Shown here one piece after another: positions 48,598-62,275 of a stretch of DNA of 64,000 nt. Source of the stretch: Palaemon carinicauda. Lineage: Eukaryota; Arthropoda; Malacostraca; Decapoda; Palaemonidae. Position 1 is the first letter of the stretch, and each line of letters begins with the position of its first letter. Made by a program: the position numbers and the translations under genes. The notes under the pieces were generated by a model. The model saw nothing but the letters and a program-made list of their open reading frames with translations. It made no database searches and was not told the DNA's origin. The stretch covers positions 12,065,227 through 12,129,226 of the forward strand of contig NC_090744.1 in NCBI RefSeq assembly GCF_036898095.1. Reading direction: 5' to 3'.

Positions 48598-49713
48598 AAA
48601 TTCAAAATAAATCAAAACAAAAACAACGTACTACGAGCGTAAAATAATTTTATAAAATTTATATTCGATTTGGCTTTTAAATGTGTTTTATTTAATCCTA
48701 TCTGATATTTTTTTTGAATTAAATTACATATTATTGCGCATATATTCTGTATTTCACAATGAATTAAACCAGATTTCAAGTTTTTTAATATATACTATGA
48801 GTCCTAAAAGATTCTCCTTGGGATCAAAGTAACTGATATTTATGCTTTTTACCATTTATATTTACTTCTTTGTAATTTATAAATATATATTATTCATATA
48901 TTTAGAGGCAAACTAATATGACAATCTTTAGTGAAGGCCCATGGACAGACTACGAGCCTAAAAGTAGTTGACAAATTTCAAAAGTGAAAAAATGAGAAAA
49001 TATACATCAGATTATATATCGTTACCATCTTCATCTGCTCTTACATCTATTGATGTTAAGGGCTCGGTTATATTTCACCAGTCATCTTTATCTTGAGCTT
49101 TTAAATCAATACTTCTCCATTCATCTCCTACGAGCGCAGATCCAGCAAGTTAAAAAGGGGGAACTGTAAGGCCCCGAAGACTGTCACAATTTTAATCTAT
49201 TTAAGAGCAATTTTTTCATGTATCTGAAATCATTTTCTCCTTAAAATTGCATCTATAACGTGAATACGCATTAGGCAATAACAGCATCCCGATAATATAT
49301 ATAAAAATATACAGCAGTAATCTCTACGATAATACTTTTAATGCATGACTATACATTTTTGTGAAAATGAGGAGGAAGATTTGATACATTTTTTTGTTAT
49401 TTTGCCAGGAATATAGAAAAGAAAGGAATAAAGTAATCGAGCTACAACAACCATACGACGAAGACCTAAAGAAAATAGTAGGGTTATTTTTATTTAGTGA
49501 AACAAATATAGAAAAGAAAAAAGAAGTATTAAACTTGATGTGGAAGAAAAGACAAAACAGTACAAGAAGATAAACGTTAGAGGCGCCGTTGTAAAGGCTA
49601 TGCCTCACCCCGGAACCTGAACCTGAACCTCTTGTGTTATATTGACTCACCGAATTGTAATTAGTTTCCCCACTATTTCCAACTTGATTCATATCAAAAA
49701 CACAACTCATACT

Positions 49714-49716
<3 letters not shown>
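48598..49716. other. AT-rich, no gene recognised
   Basis: No convincing open frame. A GAACCTGAACCT dup occurs near 49,613-49,630. Confidence 0.45.
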
Positions 49717-49798
<82 letters not shown>

Positions 49799-49803
49799 AG
49801 AGA
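49717..49803. repeat. GA microsatellite
   Basis: About 40 GA units with one interruption near the right end. Confidence 0.98.
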
Positions 49804-50639
49804 GAAGGATGATCTCAATCTTCCTCATCTCTTTTACTATATTCTTCTTGTAGCAACTATTGAACGGAAGATGTTGATTATTGTCTTAATTTAAGTTTTA
49901 AGCTTTTCGTAAATTCCTAACTTTATATCATGATTTTTTTTAATTTATTCATATTTGCCCAAAGAAAAGGCTTGTTTCTATTTCTTTGAAGATTTTCCTT
50001 CTTTTTTACCTTGCCAATTAAAATGATTTAACTTTAATACTCGCCTAATACACTGAAATAAACAGCCTATGATTGTTTGGAACTATTATTAAGATTTTCT
50101 TGGAAATTAATTCCCTCATCACTAAAGTAATCTTTATGATCATAATGTATGTAATCTATTACACTTTACCAAAGCATTGAACAGTTACAAAAACCTAGCA
50201 TTGCTTAATCAAATATCTAAGGACATCAAGTGATGAAAAATATTAATAAAAGAAAGTAAAACCTTCATCAGTTGTGGTGCCACATGCTACAGTTACATTA
50301 AAGGAGCCGAAATCCTTTAATATGTACCACCGCCAGGTTTCCACATGCAGAAGTCACCATCCAGGAGATACAAAATACTTTAAGGAAAAACCAGCCTCAG
50401 AAATTGGTTTTAGTTACATATTGATTTATCTTTATTTGAAAGCCTTTTGTATCTTCCTCGGGGACCACCACTACTGCCTGAAAGTAATAAACTCACCACT
50501 TTATGTTAATATCCAATACGTAGGCCCGGAGTTGATCTGGCCCTGGTAGTATGCTGTTGGGGGTGACTTCCTGGGCCGTTGCTCTTGCCATAACTAAAAA
50601 AAAAAACATTTTATGATATCAAACATTTGTTGCCTTTCT
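49804..50639. other. No gene recognised
   Basis: AT-rich. A plus-strand frame at 50,274-50,549 (91 codons) has no recognisable motif, and I do not call it a gene. Confidence 0.4.
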
Positions 50640-51201
<562 letters not shown>

Positions 51202-51564
51202 TAGTTGTAAAGCCAACAACACTCATTCCAGTGTGGGCAAAGATCCCTCATTTTCCTTAAATCATTTGTATTTTACTTTTCCCCCGACCACCACCAAACG
51301 GATATGGAGTTACCAACCCACAATCAATGATACTCTCCTGTTTTGACAAAGATGACCAATTAGTAAGCGAATAATGTACATTGTGAAATGTGAAATGTTC
51401 CCGAATGAACATCATAAAACGACCGTGGAGGTCCTGTAGAGAGTAGGGTTCCCCAAGGTGGGGTTCCCCTGCTGTACGGGACCAGATAAGCAGCCCTTAA
51501 AGTAAATTAAAGTCAATCATTCCTGACACTTTCATCTGAGTCTGCTTTAAAAGATTTTTTGTCC

Positions 51565-51885
51565 GGATTTTAAGGTTTAAAGGCCACTCATCAAGGGCAG
51601 AAGCAAGGGACATTAACAATAACCTAGCAGGACAAAGCTCCGGAGAATTACCATATAAACATATGATCAGCACCAAATGCCCTCTTCACCCAAGCTAGGA
51701 CCAGGGAGGGATAGGGAATGGTAGACCTGTAGGTTCCCCAAAAGCCCCCATCCTTAACTCTCAAGGATGGTGAGGTTGCAGACACTACAAGAAACTATCG
51801 TGCTTGAGCAGGTATTGAAAACCTGTCCAGCAGATCGCCTGGCAGAGGCGTTTTCAATAGGCTAATTCCCTAGTACTATCACAAA
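51565..51885 (-). mobile_element. tRNA-headed SINE
   Basis: On the minus strand a head with A-box-like TTAGCCTATTGAA and B-box-like GGTTTTCAATACC is followed by CTGCAACCTCACCATCCTTGAGAG and TGGTCCTAGCTTGGG, ending in GGCCTTTAAACCTT. I recognise this type of short element from decapod DNA. RNA polymerase III would use the internal boxes in an intact copy. Confidence 0.65.
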
Positions 51886-51889
51886 GGGT

Positions 51890-52110
51890 TTTGGTAGCAT
51901 ATTGGAAATGTCAATGCCTAGTAATCTGCTGGACTGGGATTTGAGTCTAAGACAGTGGAAAACCATGGTTCAGAGGCTATGGCACTACCCGAGAGCAAAA
52001 AACAATGGTTAGATTTTGGCGTATCCTTCACTTAAGAGCTGCTTACCATAGCTAGTCTCTCTTCTACCGAGAGAAAAATAGCCACTGAACAATTACAGTA
52101 CCAATAGTAA
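51890..52110 (+). mobile_element. SINE head joined to LINE fragment
   Basis: TGGTAGCATATTGGAAATG and GGGATTTGAGTC resemble A and B boxes of a second SINE head in plus orientation, head-to-head with the previous one. It runs into GACAGTGGAAAACCATGG and GCCACTGAACAATTACAG, which belong to a TAA-tailed LINE fragment in minus orientation. Confidence 0.55.
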
Positions 52111-52299
52111 ACGCCCCTTTCAAAATTGCTGGAATATGTCATTCTTGAACAACTAGTTAGTCACTTTTAAAGATTCGAAGCATTACCACACAACCGTTCA
52201 GCATATAGCCAATCATATTTCATTTGCTGTTGTAAATGATCGGCTGGAAACGATGGATGTAAACAAATCTGGTATCTTGATGTTACCCGATCTTGTTGG

Positions 52300-54140
52300 T
52301 TGGTTGGTTGGTTACAGATTGCCATGCCTATAGCATGACACGGGCTCTTGTCATTTGACAGCCCGTAAGAGGATGGATCTGTAAAGAGAACTCCGAGGAG
52401 TAAAAATGGATGTTATTAGGAGAAAGGTTGGACTTTCAAATAGAGTGTGGTATTGGAGGAATATAGGATGAGGGATTTAAAGGAGGGATTTGACATGACA
52501 TGGAAAGGGACGGAAAGCAACCCGAAAAGGAGACTACTTTTTAGGTCCACGAAATGAAAGGTTTTTAGTTAGAGAAAAATTTTTGATAGTAGCAAGTCCC
52601 AGCAAGTAGGAGAGACTGGGAGAGGAGAGAAGTTTTTATCTGCAGTCAGATAGAATAGGAGAAGGAATAAGCAAAATGCTTATCCCTGCTCTGGAGCTGG
52701 GTTGATGAATGGTTGCAGGAATTGCGGGAGAGTGGGAGTCGAGGTCGAGGTTAAGGACAGGACTCTGGTAAGGATCTGGATGGCAATGGGAATGAGGTCG
52801 GTCAAGGTGAGGGACTCGATATGTTGAGCCAAGGATGTAGGTTGAGGAGGGGGAATTGCAGGATGAGGAGTTGAAACAGCTTGCTGTTGGGTTGCAGGTG
52901 CAGGCACAGGAATGATGGATGTCTGGTTTTGCTTTGCAGTAGCAGGAGCAGGAACAGTAGTAGGCTGGCGTTGACTTCTTTGGCGAGGAGTTCGCTGGTT
53001 CTTGGGTTTTGGCATCGAAGCTGGCATGTTGTTTTAGGGAGGATTAGTGCTCTTCATTGCAGCAATTCTCCTTAGCCTTTCAGGGCAGCGCTTGTTCCAG
53101 GCGTGATGAGGTCTGGAGCAGTTGCGGCACTTAGGGTGAGTTTCTTGTCCATTCTTGTGGGCCTGTATGCAGATCTCAGTGATGTGACGTTGGCTGCAGA
53201 CACCACAGAAAGCAGGGTCTTAGCAGTCCTCCTTGTGATGGACGTAGCGTTGGCAGTGATAGCAACAAAGAGGCTCTGGGGTGTATTCTTGAATTGGGTA
53301 CGTCCCCTAGACTCTCAGATCCAGTGATGAAGGCACTGGACATATGAAGGTGTCTAAAAGCCTCCTGACTGGGACGTTGTCACGGTTTTTGCAGCGGTCG
53401 GCCTTTTCTACATTGCTGCAGGAAGTAACGATGGATATTGGCAGTGAAGTTGGGTATCTGGATATGATTGCCTTTCTTCTAATTAAGGCAGGGTCTAGCA
53501 GGGTTAGGTCTGGTTCTTCTTGTAGATTTCTGGCGGTATCAAAGTCCTTGGGAATGATAATTAAATCACCCTTTCGGTTTGGTCGAGCTGAAAGTTTCAT
53601 GCCAGGCTTTGCAGCCATGGCAGCAACTGCTGCATAGGACGTGGAGCTGTTGGAGAGCCTAAACTTTGGGAGAGGTCTCCTGGGTTCAGGCTGGGAAGCT
53701 GAAGAACTGGCAGGGATGGTGGTGGCCTCCTGTAGAAGGTCTTGAAGGCAGGTAACACAGTTGCAGTCGATGGAATAGGCCCCCTGAGGCTCGACCTCCA
53801 TGGCAGTGGAGGACAGCGGCACTGGAGAAAGAGTGCAGGCTGCAACAGATGCTGTCTGTGAAGGTGAAGAAGGGACAAACAAGGGCGAGGCCAGGTTATC
53901 AGTCCTTGGTGTCCTTAAAGGCGATGATGAGGGTTCAATGGGAGCTGTAGAAGGTTGAACAGGGCTCTTCTTTCGTTTGGGAGGGGGAGTAGTCTCCTCC
54001 AAAGCAGCTGTGGCAGGTTGAAAATAGTTGAGGATCATGGTGGATGCAATATTGCAATAATTGCAATTATTTCTGATGTTGTGGCAGTGCGTTGTCAGGT
54101 CTGCAATGTGTCCGGTAGTGACACCAACCATGGTGAAAAG
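52300..54140 (-). mobile_element. Non-LTR element remnant with ORF1 (Jockey/I-like)
   Basis: A minus-strand remnant holding an ORF1-type gene (52,680-54,131) and a short downstream region ending in a tail of CCAA units (TTGG repeats at 52,297-52,313, plus strand). No RT frame follows ORF1, so the copy is internally deleted or is a derivative. Confidence 0.65.
52680..54131 (-). pseudogene. LINE ORF1 (Gag-like, zinc knuckles), three stops
   Basis: One continuous frame of about 480 codons is interrupted only by TAG at 53,307-53,309, TAA at 53,220-53,222 and TAA at 53,034-53,036. N-terminal Pro/Ser-rich sequence is followed by a KGDLIIIPKDFDTARNL region and ISRYPTSLPISIV. Three Cys/His knuckles then lie at about 53,080-53,260: CYHCQRYVHHKEDC (C-x2-C-x4-H-x4-C), CGVCSQRHITEIC and CRNCSRPHHAWNKRC. 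ORF1 proteins of this type bind the LINE RNA. All three stops fit single transitions (TGG to TAG, CAA to TAA). The N-terminal start is uncertain; MILNYF lies about 30 codons in. Confidence 0.8.
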
Positions 54141-54159
54141 TTCAATCCTTCGTTCCTTG

Positions 54160-54811
54160 TAACTGGTGTAGTGGTCGCAGTCGCAGTCTTCTTGGTAAAG
54201 ACGCTTGCAATGTCGAACGATACCATCTTAATTTGTTGGACAGAAACTTACGGTCTATTAAATTTCCTATTCCTGATCTAGATATTAATCTCTGGCACCG
54301 TCGTTCAATTAGTTCATTATGCATGTTGCATAAGATTTTTCATAACTCTGACCATCCTTTACATTCAGATCTCCCTGGAAAATTCTATCCTGTTCGTAAT
54401 ACTAGGCAGGCAGTTAATTCTAATAGCCAGGCCTTCTCCAACACGAGGCTCAATACTACGCAGTACTCTAGAAGTTTTATTCCAGCTGTTAATAAGTTGT
54501 GGAATGATCTTCCTAATCGGGTAGTTGAATCAGTAGAACTTCAAAAGTTCAAAGCTGGAGCAAATGCTTTTTTGTTGACCAGGCGGACATGAGTCTTTTT
54601 ATAGTTTGTTTATGACATATTTGTTTTTGATGTTAATAGTTTATATATGACATGTCTGTTTTGACGTTGTTACTTATTTTAGAATGATTTATTGTTAATT
54701 TGTTCTCTTCATTTATTTATTTCCTTATTTCCTTTCCTCACTGGGCTATTTTTCCCTGTTGGAGCCCCTGGGTTTATAGCATCTTGCTTTTCCAAATAGG
54801 GTTGTAGCTTG

Positions 54812-54857
<46 letters not shown>

Positions 54858-54860
54858 GAG
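54160..54860 (+). mobile_element. LINE 3' end: RT C-terminus, UTR and TAA tail
   Basis: The open frame at 54,233-54,592 (119 codons) encodes a LINE C-terminal region: WHRRSISSLCMLHKIFHN, QYSRSFIPAVNKLWNDLPN and ELQKFKAGANAFLL. The 3' UTR has TATAGTTTATATATGACATG and CCCTGTTGGAGCCCC, then TTGCTTTTCCAAATAGGG and a TAA tail (54,817-54,856). The catalytic RT domain is absent, as in 5'-truncated LINEs. Other copies lie at 3,853, 14,335, 25,085 and 50,640. Confidence 0.8.
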
Positions 54861-55312
54861 GGACCATGCCCAACTACCAAGAAAGGCAACGGGCATGGTT
54901 AAACTCTACGGGGTTTGCAGTGAAGATTCCACTTAGTCGGATTGTCCAAGTGTTGAACTCTGTCAGCGACCGATCTTAGCGCTGCTTTCGATAGTCGTGC
55001 ACGAACTGCTAACCAATGATTTTAGGGCCAATGGTATCGAAACTCTTCATAGTCTAATCTGAAGATATTTCAGTCTTTCTTCATTAATTCTCCCTTAGTT
55101 TTTCTTATAGTAATAATAAGAAGAATATAGTTCTTGTATTCTATTAAATGATTTAACGATGTTTAATCTTTTCTGGACACTAATATATAACGAATATATT
55201 AAAAAAATAAAATTACTTTAACTTATAGTCAGGATTTTATTCAATTGTTAAAATAAAAATTGGTAAGATAAATAAGTTAAAACTGATTATAAGGATCATT
55301 CATTAGAAAAAA
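54861..55312. other. AT-rich, no gene recognised
   Basis: No open frame or repeat identified; ends in an A run (55,301-55,323) next to the palindromic element. Confidence 0.45.
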
Positions 55313-55315
55313 AAA

Positions 55316-57392
55316 AAAAAAAAACTATTGTCTGAGCTTTAAAATTCTTTCATATAAAATATAATCTTTTGTAAATAAGTACAACAAAATACAATTATAT
55401 AAAAGAAATGGAATGTGTTATATCCCATTTATGTTTTATTTGACTGTGAATTTAAAACTCACGAAGGGGTTTTAGTCATCTTGTTTGGTAAAACAAGTGA
55501 AATAGCATTTTCAGAATACTGATGGTGACGTGGCAAAAAAGACTTTGGTGTTATGGCTTATAAAACATTAATATACCATTATAAAGGCATTTTTAAGTCC
55601 TAGAATAGATTGTAGTTAATCATTAAGGAATATTCCATCCTAAAGATGGCTATATATAGATAAAAACCTTAAAAAATCGATATTTGTTGTTAGCAGACGA
55701 ATTAATTTAGGGAAACGAAGCTAAAGTGATGAGATAAAAACATACAAATTGTCCTATTCTATCATGTAAACTTCAGCTTTAATTCTGATACTACTGTTCC
55801 TATGCTTCATTTAATGATTTATTGATATTCATTATTCATTATAGGCTCGTAATCTCAAGAAATTCATGGACACGGCGATGGTATGGACACCTACTGACAG
55901 TAAAGGTAACTATTTTGATAAATACTATATTCAATGCTTTCTTGCAACTTTGTATATCCAAAGAAGGTATTTTGTGCAAGACATGCACTATCCTGTCATT
56001 GCAATATAAGAAGAATATATTAGAAAATATAACTAATTTTAATTGGAGTTACACTATATCCAATTGTGACGATAAATACTGAGAAGAAAATTAAAATAAA
56101 AAATTTACTAGCCACTTCTAGCAACTTCAACCTTGCCCATATTAGTCATCAAAAGAGCTATTGTTCAAGTTTTAAAATACTTATGGATAAAATATATTCT
56201 ATGGACAGAACTAATACAAAATATATTTATATAAGATTATGAACTCTTTTAGATATCATCAAAGTCCTATTTGATTGTAAAATTAGAAATCTTGAAGGTA
56301 TTTTGGTAATTTCTTCTGGTAAAACAAGTGGCTGACTCTGTTTCAGATATCCGCCTGCTAACTATTTTACCAAATAGGATTAACAAAAAACCTTAAGATT
56401 TTCTAATTCTACAATCAAATTGATCATTAATAATATATAACGAACTTTAATTATAGGAAATAAATATATTCTGTTTTATATTATCAAATAAAATATATTT
56501 TATATAGAAAAAATTCAGAGCTCAGACAATAGGTATTTCAATTAATACTCTCAGATATAAAAGTTACTGGTAGTTTTTTTAAATTCAATTTTTAGATAGT
56601 TTTCCTCTTAGCAATTGAATACATTATTACTCCAAAGAAAAGTAATACTATTTGTTAATATATTCGTCTTACATTGCAATGATTAAATAGTGTATGTCTT
56701 GCACAAAACAGCTTCTTTGATATACTAAGTTGCAACTCTTATTACTTTTTTTTTTGCTTTATTTTAGTTACGTTTACAGTCAACAGGTGTCCATACTATC
56801 ACTGTCTCCACGAATTTTTTTTATATTACAAGCCTATTATGAATAATATATATCGATAAACCATTTATTAGAATAGACGAACAATATCTAAAAAGTTGAG
56901 AATTAAGTTTACAAAATGCCATTAGACAATTGGTAACATTTTATTTTAACAATTTCGTTTTGTTTCCCAAAATAAATTCGTCTGCTAACAATAAAACTCG
57001 ATTTTTTAATGTTTTCACCTAGATACAGTTGTCCCTAGATTGGAATATCCTTGAATGATTAATTATATTATATTCTAAGGCTTAACATTGCCTTTATAAT
57101 GGCTTATTAATGTTTTATAAGCAATAACACCAATTTCTATTTTTGCCACGTCACCATCACCCTTGGAAAATGCTTTACCACTTGTGTTACCAAACAAGAT
57201 GACTAAAACCCTTTCAAAATTTCTAATTTTACAGCCAAATAAAACATTGCTTTTATCTAATACATGTTTCTCTCATACACAAATGAATTTTTGGTACTAA
57301 TCTCAAAAAATTTATATTTTATATGAAAGAATTTTAAAGTTTAGACTATAGGTATTTTGATGAAGCATCTTTGCCTAGAGAAAAGTTTCTAG
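55316..57392. repeat. Imperfect palindrome of about 2 kb, possibly nested foldback elements
   Basis: Outer arms are inverse copies: 55,316-55,500 against 57,178-57,352 (ATCTTGTTTGGTAAAACAAGTG and complement), TTGTTAGCAGACGAATT at 55,687-55,704 against 56,983-57,000, and GGACACC...ACAGTAAA at 55,880-55,905 against 56,775-56,800. The centre (56,158-56,535) is a second, smaller palindrome with arms of the same end sequence. No transposase frame is seen. This fits a foldback or MITE family with a smaller member at the centre. Confidence 0.7.
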
Positions 57393-57564
57393 CGTTTTTT
57401 TTTTTTTGTTTTTTCAAATTTATTCATATTTTCTGTTATCTTAATTATGTCTCCAAATTAAAGTAATTCTACTTTTTTATTTTTTTTTATTCTTCTTATT
57501 GTTTATTTTTTGTGGCTACTCATTGTAAAGAAAATAGCCCAGGTAACCACATATGTACATAAGT

Positions 57565-57568
<4 letters not shown>

Positions 57569-57642
<74 letters not shown>

Positions 57643-57711
57643 AATATATATGTATAATATATATATACATATATCTATATACATATATATATCTATATAT
57701 CTATCTATCTA

Positions 57712-57783
<72 letters not shown>

Positions 57784-57845
57784 CATACATATATACATAT
57801 ATATATATACATATACATGTATGTATGTATGTATGTATGTATGTG
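57569..57845. repeat. AT-rich microsatellites
   Basis: A long AT tract (57,569-57,638), mixed ATAC/ATCT units, a second AT tract (about 57,715-57,778) and ATGT units up to 57,842. Confidence 0.95.
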
Positions 57846-58656
<811 letters not shown>

Positions 58657-58734
58657 AAATGCCATTACTATGACAAAGGACAAATTTCAACTAATATAAA
58701 TCAAAATAAAAACAGCCATACAAGTCAGTATTTA

Positions 58735-59650
58735 GTCCAACGCTCATTATTATCCATTGCACTGCGTAGCCCTTGAGGCATAAATGCTACATGGTTGAAT
58801 ACAATTTGTGGCCTCCTTCGAAGCACTTCCCATTGTTTCAGCATCAGGTACATAAGTTGATTTGAGGTCCTTTCTTCTTCAGAATTTCAGACATTCACAA
58901 TGCAAGCCCACATATTTTCTATTGGGTTGAGGTCACAGGCTTTCCTGAGCGACGGCAGTAGTTCGATGTGTCCTCGCAGGTCAAACCACCTCTTAGCAAT
59001 ATTGGCCGTGTGAATGGAACCGTTGTCCTGCATAAAGATGATGCGTTCTGGATACGGGTGGCCATACGAATGCACTGTGGGAACCATCACCTCCTCCAGT
59101 CTTCTTCTTTGTCTGCACCTTTTCCCACTTCTATGTAGGGTCGATGTTTCTGGCCAGCGTTCTCCATGTACCTCTGTCCCACACTTCATCCCCAATTAAT
59201 CCTTTTGATCAGTCATCCTTGATACAGTCCATCCACCTTTGCTTCGGTCTCCCTCTCCTTCTCGTTCCCTGTATCTCCATTTCCATCACTCTCCTCCCAA
59301 TATACTGTTCATCCCTTCTCATTACATGACCATACCACCTCAGTCTACTTTCTTGGATCTTATCTGATAGTTCTCTAACTCCTGTGGTACCCCTAATTAC
59401 CTCATTCCGTATCTTATATCTTCTTGTCACCCCACACATTCATCTCAACATCTTCATCTCCACCACATGCAGTTCTTCTCTTCTGTCTTCTTTATTGCCC
59501 ACGTCTCCGCTCCATACCTCATTGCCGGTCTCACAACTCATCACCTCCTCCAGTATTTCTAAATATTTGTCAGCAGTGAACCTTCCGTCTATCAGGGATC
59601 CCAAACAGGAGAGGTGAATCCAATCTCAACAGTTGGCCGTAAGGTGCCCA
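58735..59650 (-). pseudogene. Tc1/mariner-type transposase fragment
   Basis: The minus strand encodes the C-terminal half of a DDE transposase, which cuts and pastes a DNA transposon at TA sites. Seen are WIHLSCLGSLIDGRFTADKY and LEILEEVM (59,540-59,640), IIFMQDNGSIHTA with the second catalytic Asp (about 59,020), and LNPIENMWA holding the third acidic residue (about 58,925). A TGA at 58,887-58,889 interrupts the frame, and the reading continues to about 58,735 (QGLRSAMDNNERW). The gene is split at 59,101-59,538 by a LINE fragment flanked by a 16-bp duplication. The N-terminal DNA-binding part is missing. Confidence 0.85.
59101..59538 (-). mobile_element. 5'-truncated LINE with 16-bp target duplication
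   Basis: A 438-bp insert flanked by CATCACCTCCTCCAGT at 59,085-59,100 and 59,539-59,554. It encodes the C-terminal RT region (ESRLRWYGHVMRRDEQYIG, GRPKQRWMDC) and a 3' end identical in type to the 91-bp unit at 13,400-13,740. 5' truncation and target duplication are what target-primed reverse transcription leaves. Confidence 0.9.
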
Positions 59651-59654
59651 TTCC

Positions 59655-61900
59655 TAGCATCCGTGTAGATATTCTCCTCCTCGTATCTTTTGTGGAAATA
59701 GAACATAAAACAAAGTTATGATAAACAATAAATAGGTTATTATCATAAATACCGAGCCTAAACTTGAACTTGCACCAGGAAGACAAAAAACTATCAGTAA
59801 TAAAGGCAATTTCTATTGATTATCTCTACAATTGATATTGTAAATGCAAATATATTTTAGGTTCCTTATAAAAGAAAAAAATAGTAAATTGATATTAACA
59901 ATATACTGTTGTCTTTTTTTGACATACCTCTTATTCAAAGAGCTACTATGTCTTTTCAGTGATCTGGTTTCTCTCTGAAATCAGAACAAAAATAAATTGT
60001 TGTGCCATAATAACCCTTTTCAAAAAGAGCTTAAATGGATACGAAATTTATCACTAAAACTTGAATAACGTATTTCCTAAAATTAAGGTTTCCTCACAGT
60101 ATAACCAGAAGTATTTCCTATTAGATTTAATTATACAAATCAATTAAACAAACTTATAATAATTAGAAATAACAATTTAATAACCCTGGATAGGTATTGT
60201 TATTTCACAACCTTGGATAGGTTTCGATGGGTCGACCTTGACCTAGTCCCAAAAAATTAATTAAAAATTAATAATGAAGCCAATCCAATACCTTCTAGAA
60301 TAAAACAAAATTCAAAGAATGTTCTAATACTCAAAAATAATAAATAAAAGCCAGGTCCGAAATAAATATTTATTACAAATAAATTAAAAATAATGAGTAT
60401 AAAAAAAAATTACTACAAAAATATTCACCTAAAACCTAAATATGGAAATAAACTGAATATATTTTAAGCACTTTTTATACGATAATTGAACACCCTTTGG
60501 TAAGATCAAGGGCGGAAGGGGGGGTTGGGGGGGGGGTGGGGGGGGAAACAAGGTAAGTTTTCTTAAAATGAGAAAAAAAAGTAAATGTTTTTTTGGCTAC
60601 AAAAAATCAATCCTCTTTTCAACATTTATTTGCGGTAGGTAAATAACAGTTTACTGAAATTTTTATAGGATATTGTATTATATCTTACAAAAAAAATGTG
60701 TAAAAGAATCTCAAAATGGCTGCCAACCACACCACCTTGTAAGGCCAAATCTGTTACCTGAAAGGGAGTTAGATATGTCAATATCAGCGAGTTATTTACT
60801 TATATAACTGTTAGAGGATTTGCATAGAAATATTATGGCAGCTAGTATAAAGTTTATAGATTATTTACCAATTAAAAAAATAAAATAATGATCATAATTA
60901 AGTTATCATAAAGGTACAAACTTACAAAAACCTGAAAAATAATAAACTATTTTATAAAAATATACAGGGTAGAAGACATTCACAAACACTTTACAACAAA
61001 CATATCTTTTATATGCGCCTAAAAACTACTACACATTCGATAATTATATAAAAACTTTGATATTTCCCAACTTACCTTAACCAGGCTTTCAGAATTACCT
61101 TACAGAAATGTGCTATGAACCTGACCACTATACACCAATTTGTACCTAAGATATACTTCTATGCAATCAAGTTTTTTACCCCCCAAATACCTGACACAAT
61201 AAGACCTACCTAAATACCATAAAGTCCAAAGTTATGTAAAGTGATTTGACTTAAAATTGCAAAATGTATTTCATCTAAAGATAACCAACAAAAAAAGTAC
61301 CACTTAATCTACTGTATCACTATTCCTGTATTATCCCCCTTTTCATTTTTTTAGAGCTATTGATAGTAATGTAATATGTTGAAACTATTTCAACCGCAGT
61401 AAATATTATCATTAAGTTCTAAAGGTGCTTTTCCCTTTCAGTACAAGCAGGAGACTTTAAACCAATGGTGTTATGGTCACAGTTAGCCATGCTTATAAAA
61501 TTTTGTAGTGTATTGAAGCACACCACGTATGAAGCATGTTGCCACTGTCTCACCACGATGAGGTCATGACCTTTGAGACAGGGGGGACGTCCACTGTACA
61601 AGATCGGTACCATGCACCCACCTCCATGTGTTGCGAGCACATTTTGGGAGCACATGTCACCAACACTTGAGCGTCTCTGGAACCCCAAACCAGAGCGGAT
61701 CAAAGTAGTAACAATCAAGAGGCTTGTGATCACCCCAACATTGAGACTACCCCGACATCCTGAAACCTTACTTTGAAGGGGGTTCTAAGTCCCTCTCCAT
61801 AAGGTAACGGAACCGTTCACTAGCCGGTTTCCGACTTTTGCCAGAAACCGGATATTCCAAAACACGCCTTTAACACTGTAACCAACCCGTGACAGAGTCA
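59655..61900. other. AT-rich, no gene recognised
   Basis: Short frames only. A G-rich tract lies at 60,508-60,546. Around 61,430 a CTTTTCCCTTTCAG stretch resembles a splice acceptor, but the following sequence does not stay open. Confidence 0.4.
60508..60546 (+). other. G-rich tract, possible G-quadruplex
   Basis: Four G runs (GGG, seven or more Gs, about ten Gs, about eight Gs) separated by CGGAA, TT and T. This meets the simple four-run pattern for a quadruplex on the plus strand. Confidence 0.75.
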
Positions 61901-61904
61901 CAGA

Positions 61905-62190
61905 AGTAAGCCAGGAATCAGCGTGAATCGCGCATGAGCGCTATGATGTGCCTTTACACCTCGCTGAGCCCAGACAGGCTCAGCCAGGAATCAGCACATT
62001 ACGTCATATAGGTCAGCTAGGAATCGGCATACTTTTGCAAGTCTTTCCTTTAAGCCTAACTGACCCGGACACAAGAGATTTAAAAAGCTGGAAATAAAGT
62101 AAGAGGCGACTTAGACTCATTGAGTACTTTCCATTGTTAGTAATTTTTTGTTAATTAGGTCACAGAGGCCAGCTAGGAATCGGCGTAGTT
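61905..62190. repeat. Irregularly spaced CAGCYAGGAATCRGC motif
   Basis: The motif occurs near 61,910, 61,980, 62,026 and 62,172 with small changes. Spacing is uneven (about 70, 46 and 146 bp), so it is not a simple tandem array. Confidence 0.6.
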
Positions 62191-62275
62191 TTTCGCCTAT
62201 CTTTATCCCTAACTCACATATATAACTCATTACAGGACCTACAAGATCAGTTTGTCGTATATATCCTTTAGTATT

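Noticed and set aside
49324..49818. 164-codon frame with a Leu/Ser run
   Set aside because: The run is a GA microsatellite and the rest has no motif.
55822..56082. 86-codon plus-strand frame
   Set aside because: It sits in an arm of the palindrome and is not open in the other arm.
61419..61776. Overlapping frames on both strands near a CTTTTCCCTTTCAG acceptor-like site
   Set aside because: The frame after the acceptor closes quickly and no domain is seen, so a host exon cannot be supported.
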